In this document: positions 36,760 through 44,447 of the stretch, in pieces
How the letters are laid out: each line of letters begins with the position of its first letter
How positions within the stretch are numbered: the stretch's first letter is position 1
The notes under the pieces: model-generated
The model's input: only the letters and a program-made list of their open reading frames with translations
Told to the model about the DNA's origin: nothing
The model's database searches: none
DNA from: Caldilineales bacterium
Lineage (GTDB): Bacteria > Chloroflexota > Anaerolineae > J102
Direction of reading: 5' to 3'
DNA: 64,000 nt
Assembly: GCA_024102915.1 (NCBI GenBank)
Contig: JAGFJG010000157.1
Coordinates: 62,001-126,000 of the forward strand
Position numbers and translations under genes: made by a program

Positions 36760-36780
36760 CAGTCACTTGCGAAGTGACTG
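36760..36780. repeat. Perfect 9-bp inverted repeat, copy B of a dispersed palindrome
   Basis: CAGTCACTT (36760-36768) and AAGTGACTG (36772-36780) pair around a 3-base loop. The sequence continues TCACTTG, so the core TGACTGTCACT (also in the element at 14272-14303) is present. It lies between the sigma-factor stop and anti-sigma start. Confidence 0.75.
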
Positions 36781-36797
36781 TCACTTGTATGCTCTGC

Positions 36798-37397
36798 TTA
36801 GGGGAGAGACTCGCTCTTAAGACGGTAGGTGGGCGGCAAAAGTTCCTGGTGTTGTTGCAGTAAGTCGCGCAGCCTGGTTCGGGCGCGGCTCAATCGCGAT
36901 TTGACAGTGCCCAAAGCAATGCCCATCGCCTCAGCCGTTTCTTCATAGGAAAAGCCCTGGACATCGGTGAGCACAACCACGGCACGCTGATCATCGGGCA
37001 GTTGGCCTATCGCCCATTGCAGCAGCTTGTTCAGTTCGGCCCGCTCCGCCGCTTCGTCAGGTCGCTCGCCCGATTCGACCAATCGCCAACTGTGCTCCGG
37101 ATCGACAAGTACATCATCGATATTATCGGTCGGTTTGCGTTTGCGCGCCCGCAAATAGTCATAACAAGTGTTGGTCACGATGCGCAACAGCCAGGGGCGG
37201 AACGAATCGCCGCGAAAGCTGTCCAGCGCCTTGTAAGCCTTGATGAAGGAATCTTGCGTCACGTCCGACGCGGCCTCGCCATCCCCTACGATGCGATAGG
37301 CGACGTTGTAGGCCAGGCTTTGATATTGCAGCACCAGTTGATTGAATGCTGGCAGGTCGCCTTTGCGGGCGGCCTCGATCAGACGTGAGTCATCCAT
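36798..37397 (-). CDS. RNA polymerase ECF sigma factor
   Basis: A 199-residue sigma-70 family protein with only regions 2 and 4. Region 2 reads FNQLVLQYQSLAYNVAYRIVGDGEAASDVTQDSFIKAYKAL and FRPWLLRIVTNTCYDYLR; region 4 reads LPDDQRAVVVLTDVQGFSYEETAEAMGIALGTVKSRLSRARTRLRDLL. It should steer polymerase to stress- or surface-related promoters and be held by the membrane protein encoded 84 bp downstream. The start ATG at 37397 gives the normal family N-terminus. Confidence 0.95.
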   Translation of the reverse strand: MDDSRLIEAARKGDLPAFNQLVLQYQSLAYNVAYRIVGDGEAASDVTQDSFIKAYKALDSFRGDSFRPWLLRIVTNTCYDYLRARKRKPTDNIDDVLVDPEHSWRLVESGERPDEAAERAELNKLLQWAIGQLPDDQRAVVVLTDVQGFSYEETAEAMGIALGTVKSRLSRARTRLRDLLQQHQELLPPTYRLKSESLP

Positions 37398-37553
37398 TTT
37401 ATGCGATTTCTCGCCGATAATCTGTGCGGTGAAATTGCATCAAGAGATGAAAGTTCACCGACAAATAACTGATCCCACCCACAAACGACGGCGCAAGCGG
37501 TGGGCTGCCGGGTAACTGCATAGGAGAATAGAATGAAATGACTGGTGTTTGAC

Positions 37554-37582
37554 TTGACGAGCTATGATGCGTTGGCTATACT
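37554..37582 (+). promoter_or_regulatory. Promoter of tRNA-Leu
   Basis: TTGACG at 37554-37559, 17-base spacer, TATACT at 37577-37582. The tRNA begins 10 bases after the -10, so the transcript starts just before the mature 5' end. Confidence 0.88.
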
Positions 37583-37591
37583 CGCAGCTAT

Positions 37592-37676
37592 GCCGAAGTG
37601 GCGGAATAGGCAGACGCGACGGTCTCAAACACCGTTGGAGATTAGCTCCATGTGGGTTCAAGTCCCACCTTCGGCA
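37592..37676 (+). tRNA. tRNA-Leu (anticodon CAA)
   Basis: An 85-base class II tRNA. Acceptor GCCGAAG pairs with CTTCGGC, the D arm carries GGCGGAAT.AGGCAGACGC, and the anticodon stem ACGGT/ACCGT frames loop CTCAAAC with anticodon CAA. A long variable arm (GGAGATTAGCTCC) and a T arm GTGGGTTCAAGTCCCAC follow. The discriminator is A, as expected for leucine. The 3' CCA is not encoded (TCA follows). Confidence 0.97.
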
Positions 37677-37756
37677 TCACGATACAGCCGCTAGACAGCC
37701 TAGCGCAGTCGAATTTCTGCCGCGAATTATAGCAACAACTCACGAAGTGCGCCAGA

Positions 37757-37805
37757 GGGAAAAGCTGCAATAGATACATCACTATTGCGCCTTTCCCCTT
37801 TTTTT
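37757..37805 (+). terminator. Intrinsic terminator behind tRNA-Leu
   Basis: A hairpin with GCAATAG/CTATTGC as inner stem and GGGAAAAG/CCTTTCCC as outer stem, with two mismatches, is followed by a run of at least six T. It lies 80 bases after the tRNA. Confidence 0.85.
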
Positions 37806-37924
37806 CGTCTTCGATTGGTTGATTGCTGACGAAAACGCCAGAATGACGACAATTCGCCATTGTTTCAGTCGTTTTGCATGCTCGAAACAAGCGCGAAAAT
37901 CCCAGTATCAAGGTAATTTCCATC

Positions 37925-39202
37925 ATGAAACGACGTCGCAACCGGGTCTGGCTCCTCGCAGTTGCCGGCATCCTGGCCGGTTTTCTTCTGGGACTTTGGG
38001 TCGGATATCAATTCATTCCCGGACTTTCAAATGCCAGCATCAGCGAACTGAGCGCTGAGCAGCAGGACGAATTCGTCAAGCTGGTGGCATTGGGCTATGC
38101 CCAGACGCAGGACGTTGGCCAGGCCGAGCGCCAGCTCGCCAGCCTCGAAGCGCCCAATTCGGGCCAGTTCGTCGCCAGCGTCACCGAGCGAACCATCGCC
38201 GGCGGCGGCGATGCCAGGACGATTGGGGCATTAGCCCAACTGGCGGTCGCCCTGGGCGTACAAAATGCCACGCTCACGGCCTATCTGCTGACGGCCACGC
38301 CGCTTCCCACGCCCACACTGGTTCCGCCCACGCCGACCATGGAATCATGGCCGACGGCCACCGCAGCCGACCCTACGCCGACGTCGGAACCGCCCACATC
38401 CACGCCCGAACCTGAAACGTCCACCCCGACCCCTGAGCCATCCACTGCCACGCCTGAATCGGGGCCGGCCGTCATTGCCGACAGCCCCATCAATGTCCGT
38501 GGCGGGCCAGGAACCGGATTTGCCGTTGTGGGCAGCCTGACGGGAGGCGAGCGAGCGCCTATCCTGGGTCGCACAAACGATAGCTCCTGGTGGCAGATCG
38601 AACTGGCGGATGGCACGGAAGGCTGGGTGTTGGCCGAGATTGTCTCGACGAGCGGGAACACGGACGGCATCGCCATCGCTGCCAATATCCCCACCCCGCC
38701 GCCCGCGCCAACGACTGCGCCGCGGCCCACCGCCGCCCCTACGAACCCGCCCGCTCCCGCTGGCCCCGCCTTCCGCCTGGTGGAACGGCGACTGTGGACA
38801 GTAGAAGAGACCGGCGGACATCTGGCAGGCACATCCGTGAACTGCGGCGAAAAACACGAACTTCAGATCAAAATATTGGATGCGAGCGGCGCCCCGCTCA
38901 ATGGCGTCACCATTGGCAGCATCTACAATAACGAAGAGCACGTCAGCGGCGAAAAAGGCCCCGGCATGGCTGAATTCATCCTCTACCCGCCCGGCAATGG
39001 CGTCCGGGTCAAGCGGGATGTCAACGGCAGCGACGCCTCCAGCGACTCGGCTGAAGCGCCGACCGACCCGCGAGCTATCTCCTACGGCGAATTGATCGGG
39101 GCGCGTTTCTGTCAGAATGACGCAGATTGCGCCCGCTTCGTGTCTCTGCCCGGCTGTTACGGCCACTACACCTGGTCCGCCACCTTCCAGCGAAATTACT
39201 AA
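37925..39202 (+). CDS. Single-TM surface protein with SH3b domain and shared C-terminal domain (first of three)
   Basis: A 425-residue protein. A basic start (MKRRRNR) and one transmembrane helix (8-30) are followed by a helical segment (about 38-118), a Pro/Thr linker (120-175), one bacterial SH3 domain (PINVRGGPGTGFAVVGSL...SWWQIELADGTEGWVLAEI, about 180-245), a second linker and a C-terminal domain of about 140 residues with several Cys. The latter contains DASGAPLNGVTIGSIYNNEEH and ends YTWSATFQRNY. Residues after the helix should be extracytoplasmic. The gene at 39274 is a tandem paralogue and the C-terminal domain recurs in the protein at 40798. AAGGTAAT precedes the ATG. Function unknown. 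Confidence 0.82.
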   Translation: MKRRRNRVWLLAVAGILAGFLLGLWVGYQFIPGLSNASISELSAEQQDEFVKLVALGYAQTQDVGQAERQLASLEAPNSGQFVASVTERTIAGGGDARTIGALAQLAVALGVQNATLTAYLLTATPLPTPTLVPPTPTMESWPTATAADPTPTSEPPTSTPEPETSTPTPEPSTATPESGPAVIADSPINVRGGPGTGFAVVGSLTGGERAPILGRTNDSSWWQIELADGTEGWVLAEIVSTSGNTDGIAIAANIPTPPPAPTTAPRPTAAPTNPPAPAGPAFRLVERRLWTVEETGGHLAGTSVNCGEKHELQIKILDASGAPLNGVTIGSIYNNEEHVSGEKGPGMAEFILYPPGNGVRVKRDVNGSDASSDSAEAPTDPRAISYGELIGARFCQNDADCARFVSLPGCYGHYTWSATFQRNY

Positions 39203-39213
39203 ACCCAATCATT

Positions 39214-39261
39214 AAACCCTCACCGCGCTTGGCATTCCCTGGCGCCGGCTGAGGGTTTTTT
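39214..39261 (+). terminator. Terminator between the two SH3b paralogues
   Basis: AAACCCTCA (39214-39222) pairs with TGAGGGTTT (39250-39258), a GC-rich interior adds further pairing, and a T run follows. It starts 11 bases after the stop, so the second paralogue needs its own promoter or read-through. Confidence 0.82.
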
Positions 39262-39273
39262 GTTGACCGAAAC

Positions 39274-40533
39274 ATGAAACGACAATTCGACCGAACCTGG
39301 CTTATCGCCATCGTCAGCATCTTCGCAGGATTGATGATCGGCTTCATCGTCGGCTCCCAATTGGTTCCGGAATTGATGTCCGCCGCGGTGAGCGACCTGA
39401 ACGTCGATCAGCAGGATGAATACGTGACGCTGATCGCCCTGGCCTATTCCCAGACGAATGATTTGGAAGAGGCGCGCCGCCAGTTGGCGGAGTTGCGCAC
39501 GCCGAATGCCGGGCAATACGTGGCCAGCGTGGCCGAAAGCCAGATTGCCCGTGGCGATAATCCCCAGACCATCAGGGCGCTGGCGGTTTTGGCGAACGCG
39601 CTGGGGGTGAGGAACAACTCGCTCACCAGCTATTTGGCGACAGCCACGCCGATGTCCACATCCACGCCATTGCCGACCGCCACGCCAACTTCCACTCCGA
39701 TTGAACCGACGGCGACGCCCGAACCGCCCAGCCCGACGCCTTCACCCACTTCCGAGCCGCCCACACCCACGCCCGAACTGGCGCCATCCGTCATATCGGA
39801 AAGCCCCGTCAATGTGCGCAGCGGTCCCGGCGTCGGATTTGGCGTTGCGGGCGGGTTGGGTGCAGGTGAAGCCGCGCCCATCGTTGGTCGAACCAGCGAT
39901 GGTTCCTGGTGGCAGATCGAATTGACGGATGGGACATTAGGCTGGGTGCTGGTCGAGATCGTCACCACCATCGGCGACACCGGCGGCATTGCCGTCGCCA
40001 GCAACATCCCCACCCCGCCGCCCGCGATAACCCGACCGCCCGTGGCCGCCGCCCCGCCCACGGCCACGCCAGCGCCAAAATCAACCACGCCCTATACCAT
40101 CACCAACGTGCGGCTGCGCGGCCCCGGCGAGGCTTCCCAAAGTTGCGCTGGCGGCGATCATTATGTGTGGGTGACGGTGATGGACGCCGCGGGGAACCCG
40201 ATCGACGGCGTCAGAGTGCAGGATGTGTGGACGCAGCAGGTCTTCGTCACCGGCGCTCAGGGCAAGGGACAGGGTCGGGCCGAGGTCTTGATCTGGCAGG
40301 ATGGCGGGGCGGAATTGCAGGTCGTGGACGACGGCAACAATGCGATCAGCCCGCGCTCGCCCGGCATGCCCTCGAATCTGCCGCCGTGGGAATTATTCCA
40401 GGCGGCGGGCTATTGCGGATGCAAGCCCTATCCCGATGTAGATAGCTGTCGCGCTGGCTGGCAGGCGCGCGATTTCGCCTACTTCCCGAACTCGCATTAC
40501 GTGTACGAAATCACCTTTCAGCGCACAAACTGA
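39274..40533 (+). CDS. Single-TM surface protein with SH3b domain and shared C-terminal domain (second of three)
   Basis: A 419-residue paralogue of the preceding protein with the same order: transmembrane helix (9-30), helical segment (SDLNVDQQDEYVTLIALAYSQ and so on), Pro/Thr linker, SH3b domain (PVNVRSGPGVGFGVAGGL...SWWQIELTDGTLGWVLVEI) and a C-terminal domain with DAAGNPIDGVRVQDVW, ending YVYEITFQRTN. The N-terminal and SH3b parts are clearly similar, while the C-terminal domains have diverged more and carry different Cys patterns (CAGGDH, YCGCKPYPDVDSC). The gene lies 12 bases after a terminator, so the start of its transcript is unclear. Function unknown. Confidence 0.82.
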   Translation: MKRQFDRTWLIAIVSIFAGLMIGFIVGSQLVPELMSAAVSDLNVDQQDEYVTLIALAYSQTNDLEEARRQLAELRTPNAGQYVASVAESQIARGDNPQTIRALAVLANALGVRNNSLTSYLATATPMSTSTPLPTATPTSTPIEPTATPEPPSPTPSPTSEPPTPTPELAPSVISESPVNVRSGPGVGFGVAGGLGAGEAAPIVGRTSDGSWWQIELTDGTLGWVLVEIVTTIGDTGGIAVASNIPTPPPAITRPPVAAAPPTATPAPKSTTPYTITNVRLRGPGEASQSCAGGDHYVWVTVMDAAGNPIDGVRVQDVWTQQVFVTGAQGKGQGRAEVLIWQDGGAELQVVDDGNNAISPRSPGMPSNLPPWELFQAAGYCGCKPYPDVDSCRAGWQARDFAYFPNSHYVYEITFQRTN

Positions 40534-40736
40534 GATGAAATCGGAATCCGAGCAGAACGTGGCGACGAAACCTCGCAAAGATTTCGACCCAGTTGCACAG
40601 CAATTTCGCCTCGATTTCATTCTTGCAATGTTCGCTGTCACCCACTTTGCAGTTTGTTAATTTTCGGCAATGTGCGTTAAGCTAGCGCCGTTGCCCTTCG
40701 GAAGCCCTGTCCCGTAGGGTTTTCCTATCCTGGCGA

Positions 40737-40768
40737 CCAGCACCTGAACAACTTTGCTCAGGTACTGG
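40737..40768 (+). promoter_or_regulatory. Structured leader hairpin before the tetra-cNBD gene
   Basis: CCAGCACCTGA and TCAGGTACTGG form a 10-bp stem with one internal mismatch and a 10-base loop. A second small hairpin with a T-rich 3' side (GCCCT...AGGGTTTT, about 40704-40722) precedes it. The ribosome site GGAGG lies 15 bases after the stem. The leader matches no riboswitch I recognise. Confidence 0.5.
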
Positions 40769-40797
40769 AGTCAAAACCCTGGAGGACCAACACCAAC

Positions 40798-43467
40798 GTG
40801 TCTACCGACTTACTCAAGCGCGCCTCCCTCTTCGCAGACCTGACCGATGAAGAGCGAGCGAGCGTCGCCGAAAGACTTCACTTGCAGCATTTTGCCGCCA
40901 GTGAAGTCATCATCAGCGAAGACTCAGCCAGCGAGGCGCTATTTCTAGTTGAACATGGCGGCGTCCGGCTCAATTACGGGCCGGTCACCCTGGCGACTCT
41001 GGGCGCAGGGGCCGTGTTTGGCGAATCCGACGTATTCTTGGGGCGCAGGCGCAGCGTTAGCGCTGTGGCGACGGGCGAAACCGATGTGTGGGCGCTCTCG
41101 CGGCGTGATCTGGAACAAATCGTCCACGATAATCCGGGCATCGGCGTCAAGCTGTCGATCAGCTTTGGCTCCCGCTTGGTGCAGATTCAGCGATATTTGG
41201 TGGATGAGCGTTTACGCTCCGCCAGCGGTTTCGAAGCGCTGACCCCCGACGACCTCGAACAGATCGCCTCCCGCCTCGACCTGGAGACTTTCCGCCCAGG
41301 TCGAGCCATTTTCCGGGCTGGCGACGCCCCCGAACGCCTGCATGTGATCGAAAGCGGACAAGTCAGCGTCGAACGCGACGGCGCAATCGTTGACGTCGCT
41401 GCTGGTGAAATCCTCGGCCTGATGGCCCTGCTCACCGAAAAGCCCTACGCCGAATCCGCCCTGGCCCAAACGCAAACCCTGACCTGGACGCTATCGCACG
41501 AAAGTCTGACGGAATTGACCGAAGTCGATTCCGAAATCCTGGCCCGGCTCAGCCGGGGACTACGAGCGCCGCTGGACGATGCCGATGAGGCCCTGGCTAT
41601 CGAACGGTTGCGAGCGCTGCCGATCTTCAGCACCCTGGATGATGAAATCCTCAAAGCTGCGGCAGCCAAATTGCTCTTGCAACACGCTCCGGCTGGCGAA
41701 ATCGTCTACAAAGAAGCCAGCCCTGGCGACGCCCTCTATTTGATCGACAGCGGGCGCATTGAGATCGTCAGCAGCGCCAGCCGCCGTGGCGAAGTGCTCG
41801 CTCGGCTCAGTGCTGGCGGCTTCTTCGGCGAAATGGCATTGCTCACCGGCAAAAGCCGCACCACCGGCGCCCGCGCAGTCGATGACGCCAATCTCTGGGT
41901 GCTCTACCGCAGTGATTTCGAAGACCTGGTCACAACCTATCCTGCGCTTGGCCAGGCGCTCACCCGCACGCTGAGCGAACGTTTGGGCCAATCCGGCGAT
42001 ACCTTCGGTGAAAAACACCTGCGGCGATTGATGCTCTTCAGCGGACTCACCGCCGATCAACTCAGCTACGTCGCCGACCAGCTTATTCCTGCGCGTTATC
42101 GGGCCGGTGAAGTGGTCTACAACGAAGGTGATACCGGCGACCGCATCTACCTGATCGAATCCGGTTTGGTGCGTCTGGCGAATGCCAAGGAAGAATCGGC
42201 GGAACTGGGCGATGGCGAGTTCTTCGGTGAGGCTTCCTTGCTGACCGGGGACGCCCATCGTGTGACCGCGGTGGCGGTCACCGAAGTCGAATGTTGGGCG
42301 CTGACCCGTGACGATTTCGAAGCCCTGATGCTGAAATATCCGGTGCTCGGATTGAACCTCAGCCGCGCCCTCGCTGCCCGCACGCAGTTGCGCAGCGCGC
42401 CCGCCGCACCGGTCGCCGCGACTCCGGCTCCAGTCCCTGCCGCGCAAGAGCGGTCAGTCGTGCCTGCGGCGATCCCGGCAGCGGCTATGGCCGTAGCGGC
42501 GGCAACGCCCAAACGCAAGGCGGTGCCCGTAGTCAAGAAGAAGCGCGGGCCGGTTGATGCTGTCGTGATGTGGTATGGCGGCTTATCGAATGGCGCGAAA
42601 TTACGCCTGGTTTTGCTCCTGCTGTTGGCGGTCTTCCTGATCGCCATCTCATTGCCGGCAACGATGGTCAAAGCGCTACAGACATCGGATGTCATGCCTT
42701 CGGCTGAAGAAGGCCCTGTGATTGCCCTGGCTTCGGTCAGTGACAGTTTGGCTCCGGCTATCGCATTTGCCGCCGGCGGTGAAGAGACGCCGGTTCCGGT
42801 CGTAGCCGATGCAGCCCTGGCAGCGAAAGCGGCTCCGGTCAACGACAACGGCGCTGCGGCGACCCCGACCTATACGCCGCCGCCCACCGAGACGCCTCTC
42901 CCGACCGACACGCCCACGACCACGCCCACTCCAACCGACACGCCCACCCCGACCCCGACCGACACGCCCACAGTGACCCCCACGGATACGCCGCCGCCCA
43001 CCGCCACGCCTCGACCTGTAGCAAGAGTGGTGGCGGCAGCAGAGCCTACGGACACACCAGCCCCTGCAGTTCAGTATAGTCTGATCGAAGTACGGCGGTT
43101 GAACCCATGCGAAAATCGCGGCAAACATGACATCTATGTCCGCATCGTCGATGCCAACGGGCTTGGCGTCAACGGCGTCAGCATCGTCCAGGCGGTCAAC
43201 GGTTCGGGCGAGATCGTCGACCGCCGGGTTACGGAAGCCAAAGATTCCTGGCTGATGGGCAAAGAAGATGGCCGCACCGATTTCGCCATGTATAAATTCG
43301 GCCAGTACATGGTCTTCATCTCCAACGATGGCTCGACGCCGGCCAGCACCGACTTCGCCACAGCGCTGCACAGCGGCTTTACCGATGAAGCGGAATGCGA
43401 TCAAGGCGGGGGCGGCAACACCCTCTTCCATAACTCCTTCTCTGTGGTCTTCCGCAAGAACTTCTAA
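40798..43467 (+). CDS. Transmembrane protein with four cyclic-nucleotide-binding-type domains and the shared C-terminal surface domain
   Basis: An 889-residue protein. Four tandem cNMP-binding (CRP/Crp-Fnr-type) domains fill residues 5-130, 143-255, 272-398 and 409-530. Phosphate-binding cassettes are best kept in the third (GFFGEMALLTGKSRTTGARA) and fourth (EFFGEASLLTGDAHRVTAVA), recognisable in the first (VFGESDVFLGRRRSVSA) and degenerate in the second (ILGLMALLTEKPYAESA). An Ala/Pro linker leads to one transmembrane helix (602-626), then a Thr/Pro linker (680-750) and a C-terminal domain (757-889) like those of the two upstream proteins, ending FHNSFSVVFRKNF. There is no DNA-binding, kinase or cyclase part. 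It should connect a cytoplasmic nucleotide signal with an outside domain. GTG start with GGAGG 12 bases upstream. Confidence 0.85.
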   Translation: MSTDLLKRASLFADLTDEERASVAERLHLQHFAASEVIISEDSASEALFLVEHGGVRLNYGPVTLATLGAGAVFGESDVFLGRRRSVSAVATGETDVWALSRRDLEQIVHDNPGIGVKLSISFGSRLVQIQRYLVDERLRSASGFEALTPDDLEQIASRLDLETFRPGRAIFRAGDAPERLHVIESGQVSVERDGAIVDVAAGEILGLMALLTEKPYAESALAQTQTLTWTLSHESLTELTEVDSEILARLSRGLRAPLDDADEALAIERLRALPIFSTLDDEILKAAAAKLLLQHAPAGEIVYKEASPGDALYLIDSGRIEIVSSASRRGEVLARLSAGGFFGEMALLTGKSRTTGARAVDDANLWVLYRSDFEDLVTTYPALGQALTRTLSERLGQSGDTFGEKHLRRLMLFSGLTADQLSYVADQLIPARYRAGEVVYNEGDTGDRIYLIESGLVRLANAKEESAELGDGEFFGEASLLTGDAHRVTAVAVTEVECWALTRDDFEALMLKYPVLGLNLSRALAARTQLRSAPAAPVAATPAPVPAAQERSVVPAAIPAAAMAVAAATPKRKAVPVVKKKRGPVDAVVMWYGGLSNGAKLRLVLLLLLAVFLIAISLPATMVKALQTSDVMPSAEEGPVIALASVSDSLAPAIAFAAGGEETPVPVVADAALAAKAAPVNDNGAAATPTYTPPPTETPLPTDTPTTTPTPTDTPTPTPTDTPTVTPTDTPPPTATPRPVARVVAAAEPTDTPAPAVQYSLIEVRRLNPCENRGKHDIYVRIVDANGLGVNGVSIVQAVNGSGEIVDRRVTEAKDSWLMGKEDGRTDFAMYKFGQYMVFISNDGSTPASTDFATALHSGFTDEAECDQGGGGNTLFHNSFSVVFRKNF

Positions 43468-43491
43468 CCCATTCCGAACTCACGAAAGAAA

Positions 43492-43518
43492 AAGGTCTGC
43501 CAACGGCAGGCCTTTTTT
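43492..43518 (+). terminator. Intrinsic terminator of the tetra-cNBD gene
   Basis: A 10-bp stem with one G-T pair (AAGGTCTGCC with GGCAGGCCTT, 3-base loop) is followed by a T run. It starts 24 bases after the stop. Confidence 0.88.
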
Positions 43519-43619
43519 GGTGAGGGGAACGCGCTTACGAACGTCCTTTGTTTGCACAGAAGCGGCTATGCTACAATCACCACGCCTCTCTCTTACCGTT
43601 CCCCAATGAGTGTGCGATC

Positions 43620-44444
43620 GTGCATTTTGTTATCGTCGGCCACATAACGCGTGATATTACGCCCACCGGCTATGCTTTGGGCGGCACTGTGAGTTATGCG
43701 GCTGTTACGGCGCAAAGGATGGGAGCGCAGGTAACGATTGTGACTCGATCTCAGGTCGAAGATGCCGCTCATCCGGCGCTGCATGAGATCGAGTTGATCA
43801 ATATCCCTTCGGCCTATACGACAACCTTTCAGAATCTTTACGAGAAGGGCGTGCGCACACAATATGTGCGAGCCGTGGCTGAGCCGATCTTCGCGGCTGA
43901 CTGGCCGCAGAAATTGAACGGCGCCGACGTGACGCTGCTGGCGCCGCTGGTGCAGGAAGTGGATCCCGCCGTCGCTACGCTGGCAAACGGGCTGATTGCG
44001 GCGACGCCTCAGGGATGGATGCGCGAGTGGGACGCCAAAGGTCGGGTGAGGCCCGTGCCCTGGTACAGCGCCGGCCGCATTCTCCCCCATCTGGATGTAC
44101 TGATCATGTCCGCAGCAGACCTCGGCGGCGATGAGCGCATCCTGGAAAATGCCCTGCAAAGCGTCCCCATTGTGATCATGACTGAGTCCGCTGACGGTTG
44201 CGTCGTCTTTGAGAGGGGAAATCCAACTCCGATCCCGCCGCGAGTTTCAAACGAAGTCGACCCCACCGGCGCCGGAGATGTCTTTGCCGCCGCCTTTTTG
44301 GTGCACTTCCACGATAGCGGCGACGTCATTCGCTCCGCCTATTTTGCCAATGTCGCTGCCAGCTTCTCGATTGAAGGAGCAGGATTGGCAGCCATCCCCA
44401 ACCGCGACCTGGTCGAGACCTATATCAACGCCCATCCGATCTGA
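43620..44444 (+). CDS. PfkB-family carbohydrate kinase
   Basis: A 274-residue sugar or nucleoside kinase of the ribokinase/PfkB family. The N-terminal glycine-rich part is TGYALGGTVSYAAVTAQRMGAQV and the C-terminal signature DPTGAGDVFAAAFLVHF contains the catalytic Asp and anion hole. The substrate is unknown; the protein is shorter than ribokinase. GTG 43620 is chosen because VHFVIVGHITRD is the usual start of the fold; no ribosome site is clear. A possible promoter (TTGTTT, 18 bases, TACAAT) lies at 43548-43577. parA starts 3 bases after its stop. Confidence 0.85.
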   Translation: MHFVIVGHITRDITPTGYALGGTVSYAAVTAQRMGAQVTIVTRSQVEDAAHPALHEIELINIPSAYTTTFQNLYEKGVRTQYVRAVAEPIFAADWPQKLNGADVTLLAPLVQEVDPAVATLANGLIAATPQGWMREWDAKGRVRPVPWYSAGRILPHLDVLIMSAADLGGDERILENALQSVPIVIMTESADGCVVFERGNPTPIPPRVSNEVDPTGAGDVFAAAFLVHFHDSGDVIRSAYFANVAASFSIEGAGLAAIPNRDLVETYINAHPI

Positions 44445-44447
44445 ACC

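Noticed and set aside
38281-40088. Gly/Val-rich open frames on the minus strand opposite the SH3b proteins
   Set aside because: They come from reading the Pro/Thr-linker codons on the opposite strand and look repetitive only for that reason.
40690-40797. Cyclic-di-GMP, TPP or fluoride riboswitch in the tetra-cNBD leader
   Set aside because: The core bases of these riboswitches could not be aligned to the leader; only plain hairpins are visible.
42839-43055. Short tandem repeats in the Thr/Pro linker as a CRISPR-like array
   Set aside because: The repeats are the codons of a TPTDTP-type protein linker and lie fully inside a coding frame.
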